Counted from the first letter of the stretch, positions 52,312 to 61,507 are shown. The stretch is DNA of 64,000 nt from Nocardia vinacea (GCF_035920345.1 NZ_CP109149.1:3782001-3846000), one strand, 5' to 3'. Made by a program: numbers and translations. Notes: generated by a model from the sequence alone, not told the origin.

Positions 52312-53819
52312 CCTGCGGTCGGCTGCCGATCGGCCGTCAGCGCCGCGACGATGTCCCGGCGCACCAGCTTGCCGGTCGCGGTGCGCGGCAGTTCCGGCCA
52401 GTACGTGATGCGATCGGGAGTCTTGGAGCCGCGCAATGTCTTTCGCACCTCGGCGCGCAATTGTTCGGCATCGACGTCCACCCCGCTGCGAGGGACGACA
52501 ACGGCCTCGATCCGCTGGCCCCACTCCTCGTCGAGCACACCGACGACGACCGCGTCGAGCACATCCGGATGCCGCAGCAGGACGTCCTCGATCTCGGCGG
52601 GCGCGATATTCTCCGCGCCGCGGATGATGGTGTCGTCGACCCGGCCCTCGATGTAGAGATAGCCGTCGGCATCCACGCGGCCGTGGTCACGAGTGTGGAA
52701 GAAGCCCCGTTCGTCGACCGAGGCACGGTGCCCGGCGTATTCACCGGAGACCTGTTCGCCACGCACCCAGATCTGGCCCGGCTCTCCCGCCGCGGCGAGC
52801 GCACCGGATTCGGCGCGAACCTCGAGCTCGATACCGGGCACCGGTCGACCGGCCGAGCCGATGCGGGCGCGCACCGCGGGATCGTCGCTGGCGACGGCCG
52901 CGCGATGCTCCTCGGGCCCCAGCACCGAGATCGTGGACGAGGTCTCCGTCAACCCGTAGGCATTGACGAAATCGACATGCGGCCACTCCCGCAGTGCGGT
53001 CTCGATCACCCGCACCGGCATCTTGGCGCCGCCGTAGGCGAGCGAACGCAACGACGGGACCGAGCGGTCGAGCCCGTCACCGTCCATGATCCGGGCAAGC
53101 ATGGTCGGAACGACCATCGCATTCGTTATCCGCTGCTCGCGCACGAGTTCGAGCCACTGCTGCGGCGTGAACTGTTCGAGGGTGAGCACCCGACGCCCGG
53201 CATACAGGTTCGTCAAAACGTTGGACACGGCCGCGATGTGGTACGGCGGCACGCTCATCAGCGCGGCCTCATCGGCGTCCGCACCCGCGAATTCCACCGT
53301 GCCGAGCACATACGACACCAAGTTGTGGTGCCGCAGGACCACACCCTTCGGCGCGGAGGTCGTGCCGCTGGTGTAAATCAACACCGCCGGTGTTTCGGGC
53401 GCGGCCGGAACCTCGGCACCATCGTCGACACCGGCATCCGCCGCGGAAGCGATCCACTCTTCCGGGCTCCGCACCGACAGCCCCGCCCGGCGCAATGCCT
53501 CGGCCTGTTCGGGATCGGCGATACCGAGTGCGCGTGGATGATTCGCCAATAACGCGTCCAGTTGCTCCGCGCCGAGGCGGTAGTTCACCGGCACCAACGG
53601 CACACCCGCCTGGGCCGCCGCGAACAGCGCGATCGGGAAGGCCGGACCGTTGACAGCGAGGTACACGATCGCGTCGGCACCGGCCGCACGGACCACCCGC
53701 GCACCGCCGGCGGCCAGTTCGCGCAGCCGCGCCGGCGTGAGTTCCTCGGCCGTCCGCCCGACCACGATTCGGTCGCCGAAACCGTCGGCGGCCATATCCA
53801 ACAGCATCGCTACGTTCAT
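52308..53819 (-). CDS. Acyl-CoA ligase (FadD-like)
   Basis: A 503-residue AMP-forming ligase: YTSGTTSAPKGVVLRHHN, NAYGLTETSS, FHTRDHGRVD (hinge, TRD where TGD is usual), DDTIIRGAENIAPAEIE, catalytic Lys near 484 in RTATGK. ATG 53819 begins MNVAMLLDMAADGFGDR; a longer frame from 53879 runs into the upstream small gene. Coupled to the crotonase by GTGA and ten bases from the 103-residue unknown protein. Confidence 0.9.
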   Translation of the reverse strand: MNVAMLLDMAADGFGDRIVVGRTAEELTPARLRELAAGGARVVRAAGADAIVYLAVNGPAFPIALFAAAQAGVPLVPVNYRLGAEQLDALLANHPRALGIADPEQAEALRRAGLSVRSPEEWIASAADAGVDDGAEVPAAPETPAVLIYTSGTTSAPKGVVLRHHNLVSYVLGTVEFAGADADEAALMSVPPYHIAAVSNVLTNLYAGRRVLTLEQFTPQQWLELVREQRITNAMVVPTMLARIMDGDGLDRSVPSLRSLAYGGAKMPVRVIETALREWPHVDFVNAYGLTETSSTISVLGPEEHRAAVASDDPAVRARIGSAGRPVPGIELEVRAESGALAAAGEPGQIWVRGEQVSGEYAGHRASVDERGFFHTRDHGRVDADGYLYIEGRVDDTIIRGAENIAPAEIEDVLLRHPDVLDAVVVGVLDEEWGQRIEAVVVPRSGVDVDAEQLRAEVRKTLRGSKTPDRITYWPELPRTATGKLVRRDIVAALTADRQPTAG

Positions 53820-53829
53820 CGATGCGCTC

Positions 53830-54141
53830 TCAGTCCGAGGCCGGCAGCGGCTTGGCGTTCTTGAGCGGCAACGCGACACCGTTCACCGCCAGCGTGCCCT
53901 GACCCGCCTTCGTGCAGAGCAGTTCCACACCGAGTTCCTCATCGGCGTAGCGCTTGCCGAGCTGCGAACCGCCGAGCTGTTCGGGATCGGCGGTGCCGGC
54001 GGGGACGCCGCCGGGGCCCTTCGGATCGACCATCGCCGCCCCGCCACAGGTGATCTCCAGATCGGCCTGCGGAGCGCGTACGACGATGACCGTCGTCGTG
54101 TCGGCCGTGCTGGCGAGCGTCTGCCCCACGCGTGGCTTCAT
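53830..54141 (-). CDS. Conserved-looking small protein of unknown function
   Basis: A 103-residue acidic protein without signal peptide or membrane segment. It has two cysteines (ITCGGAAM; LLCTKAG) and a Gly/Pro-rich middle (DPKGPGGVPAGT). TKAGQGTLAVNGVALPL suggests a small beta-rich fold. It is first in an operon with a ligase and a crotonase, ten bases before the ligase. I do not recognise a family; the codon usage and operon position make it a real gene. It may bind or deliver the substrate, but that is a guess. Confidence 0.75.
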   Translation of the reverse strand: MKPRVGQTLASTADTTTVIVVRAPQADLEITCGGAAMVDPKGPGGVPAGTADPEQLGGSQLGKRYADEELGVELLCTKAGQGTLAVNGVALPLKNAKPLPASD

Positions 54142-54431
54142 CGCAACTTCCTCCGTGGATCTCGTCGTGCCATCTCGCCCCGACCGCCGTCGTCACGAAC
54201 ACATCCGGACGACCGAGACCAGAGAAGAGTATACGACTTATCTAGAATCTGCAGCAGCCCAAGGGTCGGGCCGCGCGGCACTATTGCTTGTCTACCACAT
54301 ATTAAGCGGTTCGAATCGGACCACGACCAGCGCGAAGCCGAATGTCGCCGACAGAACAATTTGTTACACTCTAATCCGGTCACTCTCCGGAGGGCCGCAT
54401 TCAGCCGACCCACGAACATCGGAGTTTCCGG
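54142..54431. promoter_or_regulatory. Divergent promoter region
   Basis: TATACT on the minus strand (54228-54233, inside AAGAGTATACG) precedes the unknown-protein/ligase/crotonase operon by about 85 bases. On the + strand TTGTTACACTC at about 54360-54372 is a -10 candidate for the crotonase at 54432. The element is a member of the AGTATACT family. Confidence 0.45.
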
Positions 54432-55205
54432 ATGGAGCTGAAAACCGTCCTGTTCGACCTGACCGACCATGTCGCGACGATCACCCTGAACCGACCGGAA
54501 GCCATGAACAGCTTCAACCAGGAGATGCTCGAGGACTTCGATCGCATCTGGCAGCGAGTGAAGTTCGATGACGATATCCGTGTCGTCGTGCTGCGCGGTG
54601 CGGGCGACCGCGCATTCTGCACCGGTATGGACGTCAAGCAGGGCATCGACCGCCATACCAATGTCTGGTCGCAGACCGATCCCGGCGAGAAGTTGTCGCC
54701 GAAGCTCAACCAGGTGTGGAAACCGCTGGTCTGCGCGGTGCACGGAATGGCGGCCGGGGGCGCGTTCTACTGGCTGAACGAGGCCGACATCATCATCTGT
54801 GCAGAGGACGCGAGCTTCTTCGACCCGCATGTCAGCTATGGGCTGACCGCGGCGCTGGAACCGATCGGGCTCGCGCGCCGCATTCCGCTGGGCGAGACAT
54901 TGCGCATCGCGCTGCTCGGCCTCGACGAGCGCCTGTCCCCTGAGCGCGCCATGCAGATCGGCCTGGTCAGCGAGATACTGCCGCGCGATCAGCTCTGGGA
55001 TCGCGCCGACGAGATCGCCCGCATCATCGCCGCCAAACCACCGGCCGCGATCCAGGGTACGGTCCGGGCGATCTGGGAGTCGTTGGATGCCACCCGCACC
55101 CAGGCACTGCGCACCGGCCTGTCCTACACCCAGATCGGCAACCCCATCGGCAAAGCCGAAATCGACCGCGCCGCGGTGCCCCGCAGCAAATGGACAATGC
55201 GCTGA
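54432..55205 (+). CDS. Crotonase-family protein (enoyl-CoA hydratase-like)
   Basis: A 257-residue crotonase: ATITLNRPEAMNSFN, DRAFCTGMDVKQG and HGMAAGGAFYWLNEADI oxyanion-hole segments, then FFDPHVSYGLTAALEP. The second acidic catalytic position appears to be replaced (GGAFYW), so the reaction could be isomerisation or hydrolysis and not classical hydration. ATG 54432 follows GGAGTTTCCGG. It is 42 bases upstream of the F420-type oxidoreductase, probably one operon. Confidence 0.87.
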   Translation: MELKTVLFDLTDHVATITLNRPEAMNSFNQEMLEDFDRIWQRVKFDDDIRVVVLRGAGDRAFCTGMDVKQGIDRHTNVWSQTDPGEKLSPKLNQVWKPLVCAVHGMAAGGAFYWLNEADIIICAEDASFFDPHVSYGLTAALEPIGLARRIPLGETLRIALLGLDERLSPERAMQIGLVSEILPRDQLWDRADEIARIIAAKPPAAIQGTVRAIWESLDATRTQALRTGLSYTQIGNPIGKAEIDRAAVPRSKWTMR

Positions 55206-55247
55206 CGCGCATCCACCACCGATCAGACTGTCCAAGAGGAGAATTCG

Positions 55248-56240
55248 ATGAAGTTCGGCATGCCGTGGCCCGGCCGCGACGTCGGGAAGGAGGCCGAGCA
55301 GGCCGGTGTGGAAGCCTTCTGCACCGGTGACTTCGTCGACCACGACGCCTACCTCACCGTGGCCGAGATCGTCGCCAATACCGAACGCGCGCTGGTCGGT
55401 CCGGCCATCGCCTACGCCTTCGCCCGCACCCCGTACGCGCACGCCACCGCCATGCGGCAGCTGCACGCGCAAGCACCGGGCCGACTGTTCCTCGGCCTCG
55501 GCACCGCCGCCTTCCGGATCAACCGCGACTGGTTCGGCGTCCCCGCCGATCGCCCGGTCGACCGAATCGCCGAGACCATCGATGTGGTGCGCGCCTGGCT
55601 GCACGCGGAGAACGGTGAGAAGATCCAGTACTCCGGGGAGTTCTATTCGATAGACGCCGATGTCCGGGCCCCGGTGCTCGGCCGGCTCGAAATCCCGGTG
55701 CTGCTCGCGGGATTCAACAGCCGGATGGCCGCCACCGCGGGCCGGGTCGGCGACGGTGTGATCGGCCACGGCCTGTTCACCCGCACCTGGTGGAACGATA
55801 TCGTTCGCCCCGCCGTCAACCGTGGTGCGGCCGCTAGCGATCGGCGCCCACTCGAACACGGCTGGATCATCACCGCCATCGATGACAACGCACCGGAACG
55901 CGCCATCGCCGACGCCAGGCGCATGATCGCCTTCTATCTCACCGTCAAGACCTACGACCCCTACGTCGCCCATCACGGTTGGGAAAGCCCTGTCGCACAA
56001 CTGCGGTCGGCATTCCGGGCGGGCGATACCGACGGTATGGTCCAGGCGGTCACCGACGAGATGCTCGCCGAGATCGCGCTCTGCGGTACCACCGCCGACG
56101 CTCGTGCGGCCCTCGCGCGCCGCGCCGACGCCCTGCCCCACGATGTCGGCTACTTCGCCCCGCCCTCGTATCTGGTGAGTCCCAAACGTCGTGCCGCGTA
56201 TGCCCATTCCAGCCTCGCCCTGATAGGCACCACACCCTGA
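55248..56240 (+). CDS. LLM-class F420-dependent oxidoreductase
   Basis: A 330-residue luciferase-like TIM-barrel protein: MKFGMPWPGRD start, EAFCTGDFVDHDAYLT, ALVGPAIAYAFARTPYAHA, APGRLFLGLGTAA and IPVLLAGFNSRMAATAGRVGDGVIGH, the usual phosphate-binding and cofactor-loop segments. In mycobacteria and Nocardia most proteins of this subgroup use F420; FMN is the alternative. It probably reduces or oxidises a ring or side-chain intermediate. AGAGGAG precedes the ATG. Followed by a perfect terminator hairpin. Confidence 0.85.
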   Translation: MKFGMPWPGRDVGKEAEQAGVEAFCTGDFVDHDAYLTVAEIVANTERALVGPAIAYAFARTPYAHATAMRQLHAQAPGRLFLGLGTAAFRINRDWFGVPADRPVDRIAETIDVVRAWLHAENGEKIQYSGEFYSIDADVRAPVLGRLEIPVLLAGFNSRMAATAGRVGDGVIGHGLFTRTWWNDIVRPAVNRGAAASDRRPLEHGWIITAIDDNAPERAIADARRMIAFYLTVKTYDPYVAHHGWESPVAQLRSAFRAGDTDGMVQAVTDEMLAEIALCGTTADARAALARRADALPHDVGYFAPPSYLVSPKRRAAYAHSSLALIGTTP

Positions 56241-56245
56241 GAAAA

Positions 56246-56271
56246 GGCGGCCGCGTTTGCACGCGGCCGCC
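56246..56271. terminator. Intrinsic terminator, best fit for the MFS gene
   Basis: GGCGGCCGCG (56246-56255) and CGCGGCCGCC (56262-56271) form a perfect ten-base stem with a six-base loop. On the minus strand it is followed by TTTTCTC, a short U-tract, so it ends the MFS transcript and can also stop the + strand operon. Confidence 0.75.
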
Positions 56272-56281
56272 CTCGACTCGG

Positions 56282-57796
56282 TCAGTGCGTCAATACCGGA
56301 GCCTCGACATCCTGCGCGACAGGTGCCGGCAGTTGCTCGATCTTGCGGGGCAGCAGCACAGCGAGGAGCGCGCCGATGGCGCAGGCCACCGCGCCGATCA
56401 GGAACGCGACCTGGAATCCCTTATCCGTGTAGAGCACCGCGCCATGGGTCATTTCGAGCGGGATCGGCGCGACATAGGAGTTGTTCAGCACGGTGAACGC
56501 GAGCACAGGCAGGACCGCCGCGATGACACTCTGCGCGGCACCCGCGATACTCGCCGTGCTGGCTTGCAACTGCGGCGGAACCGCCTCGATCAACAGATTC
56601 GGAACCGATGCGTAGCCCAGTCCCATACCGGTGCCCGCTATACCCGCGAACACGAGCAGCAGCGCCTTGTCGTCATGCTTTACCGCGATGAGCACGAAAG
56701 CGAGCGCGAACAGCAGCAGGCCGACGATCATCAGCAACCGCGGGCGAACACTGCGACCGACCAGAATGCCGACCACCACACCGCCGACCACGACCATGCC
56801 GCCGATCGGCGCCTGGAAGATCGCGAATCCCTTTGCGCTGACACCGAATCCGTAGCCCAGTCCGACGGCGGCGGGCGTCATCACCATCATCGGCAGCAGA
56901 ATGGTGATGAGCGCACTGCAGCCGTAGCACATTCCGGAACCGATGGAGATCAGCAATACCGGCCGCCTGCGCAGCACATCCAGATCGAGCAGCGGGTCGC
57001 GCACGATCCCGGCCGAAACCAACCAGGCCACCACCAACACAGCGCCGCCGACAAGGTAGGCGAGCGTAGAACCGGTCGTCCACCCCCAGGAGGGACCGAA
57101 GCTGAGCGCGACGAGTATGCCCGCGATGCCGGAACCGAGCAGCAGCGCGCCGGCGAAGTCGATCCGCGACCGCACCCGCACGGCGGATTCGTCGGTGGTG
57201 AGCGCGACCAGGGTGCCGAACACCGCGAGCCCGATCACGAACAACCAGAAGATGCTCCGGAACCCGAAATCGTCGAGCAGCCAGCCGGTGAGGAACGGCG
57301 CCGGTATCGCGATGAGCCCCAAACCGCTGGTGGTAACGCTGACCGCGAGCGCGACCGTCTTCTTCGGGAACACATCCCGGATCAGCGAGTAGGCCAGGAA
57401 GACACACGGCGTGAGCACCCCCATCAACGCCCGGCCGGCGATCAGTATCGCGTAGCTGGTCGCGACCGCGGAAACCAGCGCGCCGAGCACCGAGACGGCG
57501 ACGCAGGCCAGCAATATCTTCCGCTTGCCGTACATATCGGCCAGCTTGCCGAGCAGCGGACCCGTCACCGCCCCGACCAGCAGGAATGCCGTCAGCAGCC
57601 AAGCACCCTGAGTCGTCTGGAAATGCACGGAGATTTCCGGCGCCGCCATCGCGACCATCATGTAGCTGAGGGTGAGTATCTCGAGGGTCAGCACGATCGA
57701 GGCCAGGGAAAGCACCAGCCGCGGCGTCCATGTCTGTGCGGCATCCGGCGTCCGTGCGACATCGGGCGATTCATCGAATTGCATTGCAGGGCTCAT
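56282..57796 (-). CDS. MFS transporter, DHA2-like 14-helix type
   Basis: A 504-residue membrane protein with about 14 hydrophobic segments. Motif A-like GPLLGKLADMYGKRKI follows helix 2, and TPCVFLAYSLIRDVFP, GIPA-like AIPAPFLTGWLL and the extra central helices fit the DHA2 drug:H+ antiporter layout. It may export or import an aromatic or lipid compound. ATG 57796 has AAAGGAC upstream; longer in-frame starts lack one. Divergent from the aldehyde dehydrogenase, with an IclR-type palindrome between them. Confidence 0.9.
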   Translation of the reverse strand: MSPAMQFDESPDVARTPDAAQTWTPRLVLSLASIVLTLEILTLSYMMVAMAAPEISVHFQTTQGAWLLTAFLLVGAVTGPLLGKLADMYGKRKILLACVAVSVLGALVSAVATSYAILIAGRALMGVLTPCVFLAYSLIRDVFPKKTVALAVSVTTSGLGLIAIPAPFLTGWLLDDFGFRSIFWLFVIGLAVFGTLVALTTDESAVRVRSRIDFAGALLLGSGIAGILVALSFGPSWGWTTGSTLAYLVGGAVLVVAWLVSAGIVRDPLLDLDVLRRRPVLLISIGSGMCYGCSALITILLPMMVMTPAAVGLGYGFGVSAKGFAIFQAPIGGMVVVGGVVVGILVGRSVRPRLLMIVGLLLFALAFVLIAVKHDDKALLLVFAGIAGTGMGLGYASVPNLLIEAVPPQLQASTASIAGAAQSVIAAVLPVLAFTVLNNSYVAPIPLEMTHGAVLYTDKGFQVAFLIGAVACAIGALLAVLLPRKIEQLPAPVAQDVEAPVLTH

Positions 57797-57957
57797 CGAA
57801 CGAGTCCTTTCGGGGGCTGCCACGGAGCTCTCGTTTCCGACTCGCACCGAGCAATCGAGCCGTGGCTTTGGTTTGGTGATCGCGTTCGCCCTGCTCGGAG
57901 TGGGGCGAAGACGTAAGCGACAGCACACCCCCTGTGTGTCGGGTCACACAATCGCAC

Positions 57958-57974
57958 TTTCCACTCAGCGGCAA
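57958..57974. promoter_or_regulatory. Candidate IclR operator at the MFS/ALDH promoter
   Basis: TTTCCACTCAGCGGCAA matches the palindrome at 61467-61483 at 15 of 17 positions. It sits between the divergent MFS and aldehyde dehydrogenase genes, about 35 bases upstream of the TACACT -10 at 58009. Confidence 0.55.
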
Positions 57975-58008
57975 TTGGACAAACGACTCAGCCAGTTCGG
58001 CTATTCAG

Positions 58009-58014
58009 TACACT
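58009..58014 (+). promoter_or_regulatory. -10 element of the aldehyde dehydrogenase gene
   Basis: TACACT within ATTCAGTACACTTTTAAGG, about 80 bases before the ATG at 58096. No good -35 is visible, consistent with activator dependence. Confidence 0.4.
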
Positions 58015-58095
58015 TTTAAGGCGTGGTGTGCGGGCAGCGCCGCAGGTGAGCCTGCCCAGAAGACCGACGCAGATCCGGCAATCAGGAGACCGAAC

Positions 58096-59574
58096 ATGAC
58101 CACGGCGTACTCGTTCTCGACGCAGCTCTATATCGACGGGCACCGCACCGACGGCGAATCGGACGAGCTCATCAGTGTGCGCAATCCCGCGACGGAGGAG
58201 ACGATCGCCTACGTCCCGCAGGCCACGATCCCGGACGTGCGTCGCGCTATCACGGCCGCGCGCAAGGCATTCGACGAAGGTCCCTGGCCGCGGATGAAGC
58301 CCGCAGAGCGGGCCGCGGTGCTGCTGCGCATGGCCGAGGAGATGGAGCGCCGCCTGCCCGAGCTCGTTGCAGTCAATATGGCCGAGGCGGGTTCGGTCCG
58401 CTCGTTGGCCGAGACCCTGCAGACCCGGGTGCCGGTGGCCCATCTGCGCGATATGGCCGAGCGCGTCATGCCGACCTTCGCGTGGGAACGCCCGATGGAA
58501 CCCACGATCGCCGCTGGTATCGGCATCTCCCAGGGACAGATCCGGCGCGAGGGCTTCGGGGTCTGCGCGCTGATCGCGGCTTATAACTTCCCGTTCTTCC
58601 TCAGCATGATGAAGGTGATCCCCGCCCTGGCCGCGGGATGCACCGCCGTGCTGAAGCCCGCGCCGACCACCCCGCTGGAATCCTTGTTGATCGGTGACTT
58701 CGCCGACGCCGCCGGTCTGCCGCCGGGCGTGCTGAATATCGTGACCGGCGATATCGACGCGGGCCAGGAGCTGACCACCAATCCCATGGTGGACCTGGTC
58801 AGCTTCACGGGATCGGACACCGTCGGACGGATGGTCTACGCACAGGCCGCGAGCTCGATCAAAAAGGTCGTGCTCGAACTCGGCGGAAAGTCCGCGAATA
58901 TCGTCCGCGCCGATGCCGACCTCGACGGGGCGGTCCGGTCCGCACTCATGGGCATCACGGCGCACGCCGGCCAAGGCTGCTCGATCCTGACCCGCACGAT
59001 CGTGCACGAATCCGTCCACGATGAACTTGTCGCGCGGCTGCGCGTCGCTCTCGCCGGTGTCCGGGTCGGCGATCCGGCGCACGAATCCACCACAATGGGT
59101 CCGTTGATCACCGCGGCGCAGCGGGAGAAGGTCGAGAAGCTGATCCGCGTGGGCGAGGAGGAGGGCGCGCGGATCGTCAGCGGTGGCGGACGTCCGGCCG
59201 GCCTGGACAAGGGCTACTTCGTGGAGCCGACCCTCTTCGTCGATGTCGACAATTCGATGACAATCGCGCAGACGGAGTTCTTCGGCCCGGTCGGCGTCGT
59301 CATCCCCTTCCGCACCGACGACGAGGCGGTCCGCATCGCGAACGACAGCCCCTATGGTTTGGCCGGCGCAGTCTGGAGTGCCGACACCAAGGCCGCCTAC
59401 GAGATCGCGACGCGCGTTCGCGCGGGCGGCATAGCGATCAACGGCGGCAGTGCGGGGGTCAACCCGCGTTCGCCGTTCGGCGGATACAAGCAGAGCGGAA
59501 TCGGCCGGGAATGGGGCGAATTCGGTCTCGACGAATTCCTGCAGACCAAGGCCATCAGCTGGGCCGCCCGCTGA
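58096..59574 (+). CDS. NAD(P)-dependent aldehyde dehydrogenase
   Basis: A 492-residue aldehyde dehydrogenase with a complete active site: Asn164 (AAYNFPFF), FTGSDTVGR cofactor loop, Glu261 (LELGGKS), Cys295 (GQGCSIL) and the C-terminal SPFGGYKQSGIGREWG. It oxidises an aldehyde to an acid, here probably a product of the flavin monooxygenase pathway or of an SDR-formed aldehyde. AGGAGACC lies before the ATG. First gene of the operon with the HsaA-like enzyme 84 bases downstream. Confidence 0.93.
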   Translation: MTTAYSFSTQLYIDGHRTDGESDELISVRNPATEETIAYVPQATIPDVRRAITAARKAFDEGPWPRMKPAERAAVLLRMAEEMERRLPELVAVNMAEAGSVRSLAETLQTRVPVAHLRDMAERVMPTFAWERPMEPTIAAGIGISQGQIRREGFGVCALIAAYNFPFFLSMMKVIPALAAGCTAVLKPAPTTPLESLLIGDFADAAGLPPGVLNIVTGDIDAGQELTTNPMVDLVSFTGSDTVGRMVYAQAASSIKKVVLELGGKSANIVRADADLDGAVRSALMGITAHAGQGCSILTRTIVHESVHDELVARLRVALAGVRVGDPAHESTTMGPLITAAQREKVEKLIRVGEEEGARIVSGGGRPAGLDKGYFVEPTLFVDVDNSMTIAQTEFFGPVGVVIPFRTDDEAVRIANDSPYGLAGAVWSADTKAAYEIATRVRAGGIAINGGSAGVNPRSPFGGYKQSGIGREWGEFGLDEFLQTKAISWAAR

Positions 59575-59658
59575 TCGGCCCGGCTCGACTGTCTCCGTGC
59601 CTGTTACGCTCCGCCATGTAGTCACTGGTGCAGGGGGCGAGGACACGAAAGAACCGGG

Positions 59659-60819
59659 ATGAATGCAGACGTAGCCGCAGCGGTCAGCGAACTGTTGCCA
59701 ACGCTCGCCGAAAGGGCGGCGCTGGTCGACGAGACCGGTGAGATACCGGCGGAGACGATGACCGATTTGATCGGTGCAGGCGTCTTCGGGCTGCTGCGAC
59801 CGAAATCCCAGGGCGGGCTGGAGGCCGACCCGCTGGATTTCTATGACGCGGTCCGCGCAGTCGCCACCGCGTGCGGCTCGACCGGATGGGTGACGTCGGT
59901 ACTCGGCCTGACCCCTTGGCATGTGGCACTGTTCGACGAGCGCGCGCAACGTGATGTGTGGTCGGAGGATCCGGACGCATTGATCTGCTCGTCCTACGCG
60001 CCGGTCGGCAGATTCGTTCCGGTCGCCGGAGGATACGAAGTCAGCGGCCATTGGCGATTCGCCAGCGGATGCGCGCATTCGTCGTGGGCGCTGCTCGGTG
60101 GCACCATCGTGGCCGAGAACGGCCAGCCGGTGGATATGGTCAGCGGGCTGGTGCCCTGCGCCGACTATCGGATGTCGAAGGTGTGGGATGCGGCCGGACT
60201 GCGCGGCGCGGGCAGCGATGATCTGTACGCCGAGCGGATTTTCGTCCCGGAACACCGCGTAACGCGGTTCTACGACATCGCTTTGCTACAGAGCCCGGGG
60301 CATAAGGCCAATCCCGGCCCGCTCTACCGGATGCCGTACGGCACCATGTACACCTACGCGAACAGCTCACCGATGGTAGGGATGGCGCAGGGCTGCCTCG
60401 ACGTCTTTCTTTCGCGGATGCGAGACAGTAACCGGCTCAGTTTCGGTGGCGGCAGTATCACCCCCGACCAGCCGACCGCGGCGGCGCGGGCCAGCGCGGA
60501 AATCGACGCGGCCATCCTGCAGATGAGCCGGAGCCTGCGCGATTTGTACGAGTGCGTTTGTAGGCGACAGGACATTCCGCTCGAGCTGCGGTTGCGAGCC
60601 CGTCGTGATCAAGCCCTAGGCGCCGAACGCGCGTTGACGTCGATCGACCTGGTGTTCGCGGCGACCGGCGGAATGCTGCTGCGCCGCCGCAACGCGATCG
60701 AGCGGGCCTGGCGCGACGCGCATATCGCGGGCATTCACGCGTCCAACGATGTCGGCACGGCGCTGACGCTGTTCGGGCGCGGAACGTTCGGATTGCCGGT
60801 CGACGACATGATGGTCTGA
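59659..60819 (+). CDS. HsaA/HpaB-like flavin-dependent monooxygenase (acyl-CoA dehydrogenase fold)
   Basis: A 386-residue protein with the acyl-CoA dehydrogenase fold but the sequence type of two-component monooxygenases (HsaA, NcnH, DszC group): FGLLRPKSQGGLEADP, VATACGSTGWV, SGHWRFASGCAHSSWALLGG and HASNDVGTALTLFGRGTFGLPVDDMMV at the end. It would use reduced flavin from a separate reductase to hydroxylate an aromatic or polycyclic substrate. The convergent flavin reductase gene at 60839 is the obvious partner, as HsaB is for HsaA. No FadE catalytic Glu. Confidence 0.87.
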   Translation: MNADVAAAVSELLPTLAERAALVDETGEIPAETMTDLIGAGVFGLLRPKSQGGLEADPLDFYDAVRAVATACGSTGWVTSVLGLTPWHVALFDERAQRDVWSEDPDALICSSYAPVGRFVPVAGGYEVSGHWRFASGCAHSSWALLGGTIVAENGQPVDMVSGLVPCADYRMSKVWDAAGLRGAGSDDLYAERIFVPEHRVTRFYDIALLQSPGHKANPGPLYRMPYGTMYTYANSSPMVGMAQGCLDVFLSRMRDSNRLSFGGGSITPDQPTAAARASAEIDAAILQMSRSLRDLYECVCRRQDIPLELRLRARRDQALGAERALTSIDLVFAATGGMLLRRRNAIERAWRDAHIAGIHASNDVGTALTLFGRGTFGLPVDDMMV

Positions 60820-60838
60820 GTCCGAATCCGGACCCGGG

Positions 60839-61378
60839 TCACCACCAGCCGACGAGACGATCCATCAGCAGCGTCGCACTCGCGAGATAGTCGCCGTACC
60901 CACCCCGGAAAAAGAGCAGCGGTGTCCGCACCGACTCGATATTCAGATTGCTGACCCGGCCGACGACCAAATAGTGGTCGCCGATCTCGACGACCTGTAC
61001 GAGCGTGCAGTCGACCCATGCCACGATGCCGTCCAGCACCGGATTGCCGAGCGGTGACGGTGTCCAGGACACGCCCTCGAACCGGTCCGAGCCCCGAGCC
61101 GACAACCGGCGTGAGGTCGGTTCCTGGTTGCCGGCGAGCGCGTTGGCGCAGAATCGGCCCGCCTCCTGGATCATCGACAGCGTCGACGAGGTCCGGTTCA
61201 CCAGGAAAGACACCAATGGTGGCTCGAGCGAAACCGAAGTGAAGGTGCCGACGATCAACCCGTGCGGACACCCGTCCGATGCCGTGGTGGTAATCGCGAC
61301 AACACTCGTCGGAAAATGACCGAGCACATCACGGAAGCGCCTGGCGCCCATCGACACCGGATCGGGAAGCGGACTCAT
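60839..61378 (-). CDS. Flavin reductase-domain protein, HsaB-like
   Basis: A 179-residue flavin:NAD(P)H reductase: FRDVLGHFPTSVVAITT, HGLIVGTFTSVSLEPPLVSFLVN (flavin binding), SRFCANAL-like RFCANALAGNQ, DCTLVQVVEIGDHYLVVGRV. It supplies FMNH2 or FADH2 to the monooxygenase encoded 19 bases away on the other strand. ATG 61378 has GAGAGGTGAGG upstream; GTG 61390 is a longer alternative. A perfect palindrome for the IclR protein lies about 90 bases upstream. Confidence 0.88.
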   Translation of the reverse strand: MSPLPDPVSMGARRFRDVLGHFPTSVVAITTTASDGCPHGLIVGTFTSVSLEPPLVSFLVNRTSSTLSMIQEAGRFCANALAGNQEPTSRRLSARGSDRFEGVSWTPSPLGNPVLDGIVAWVDCTLVQVVEIGDHYLVVGRVSNLNIESVRTPLLFFRGGYGDYLASATLLMDRLVGWW

Positions 61379-61466
61379 AGGGGTCCTCACCTCTCTTGCG
61401 GAAAAATCGAGCCGACGGCCGACTGGAACGCAAGTTTGGTCAGGAAACGGGGTGGACCTGTTGTGC

Positions 61467-61483
61467 TTTCCGCTCAGCGGAAA
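61467..61483. promoter_or_regulatory. Candidate IclR operator, perfect palindrome
   Basis: TTTCCGCT-C-AGCGGAAA is a perfect 17-base palindrome between the flavin reductase (start 61378) and the IclR gene end (61508). Its near copy is at 57958 and a weaker one at 9146. TTCCG...CGGAA palindromes are typical IclR-family sites. Confidence 0.6.
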
Positions 61484-61507
61484 ACGGCCTGGCTGCGTGC
61501 GGGGAGC

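Noticed and set aside
54138..56207. 689-codon antisense frame over the crotonase and F420-type genes
   Set aside because: No domain or ribosome-binding site; the complement of two clear genes.
57988..60255. 755-codon antisense frame over the aldehyde dehydrogenase and HsaA-like genes
   Set aside because: Same mirror-strand artefact; both + strand genes are intact with catalytic residues.
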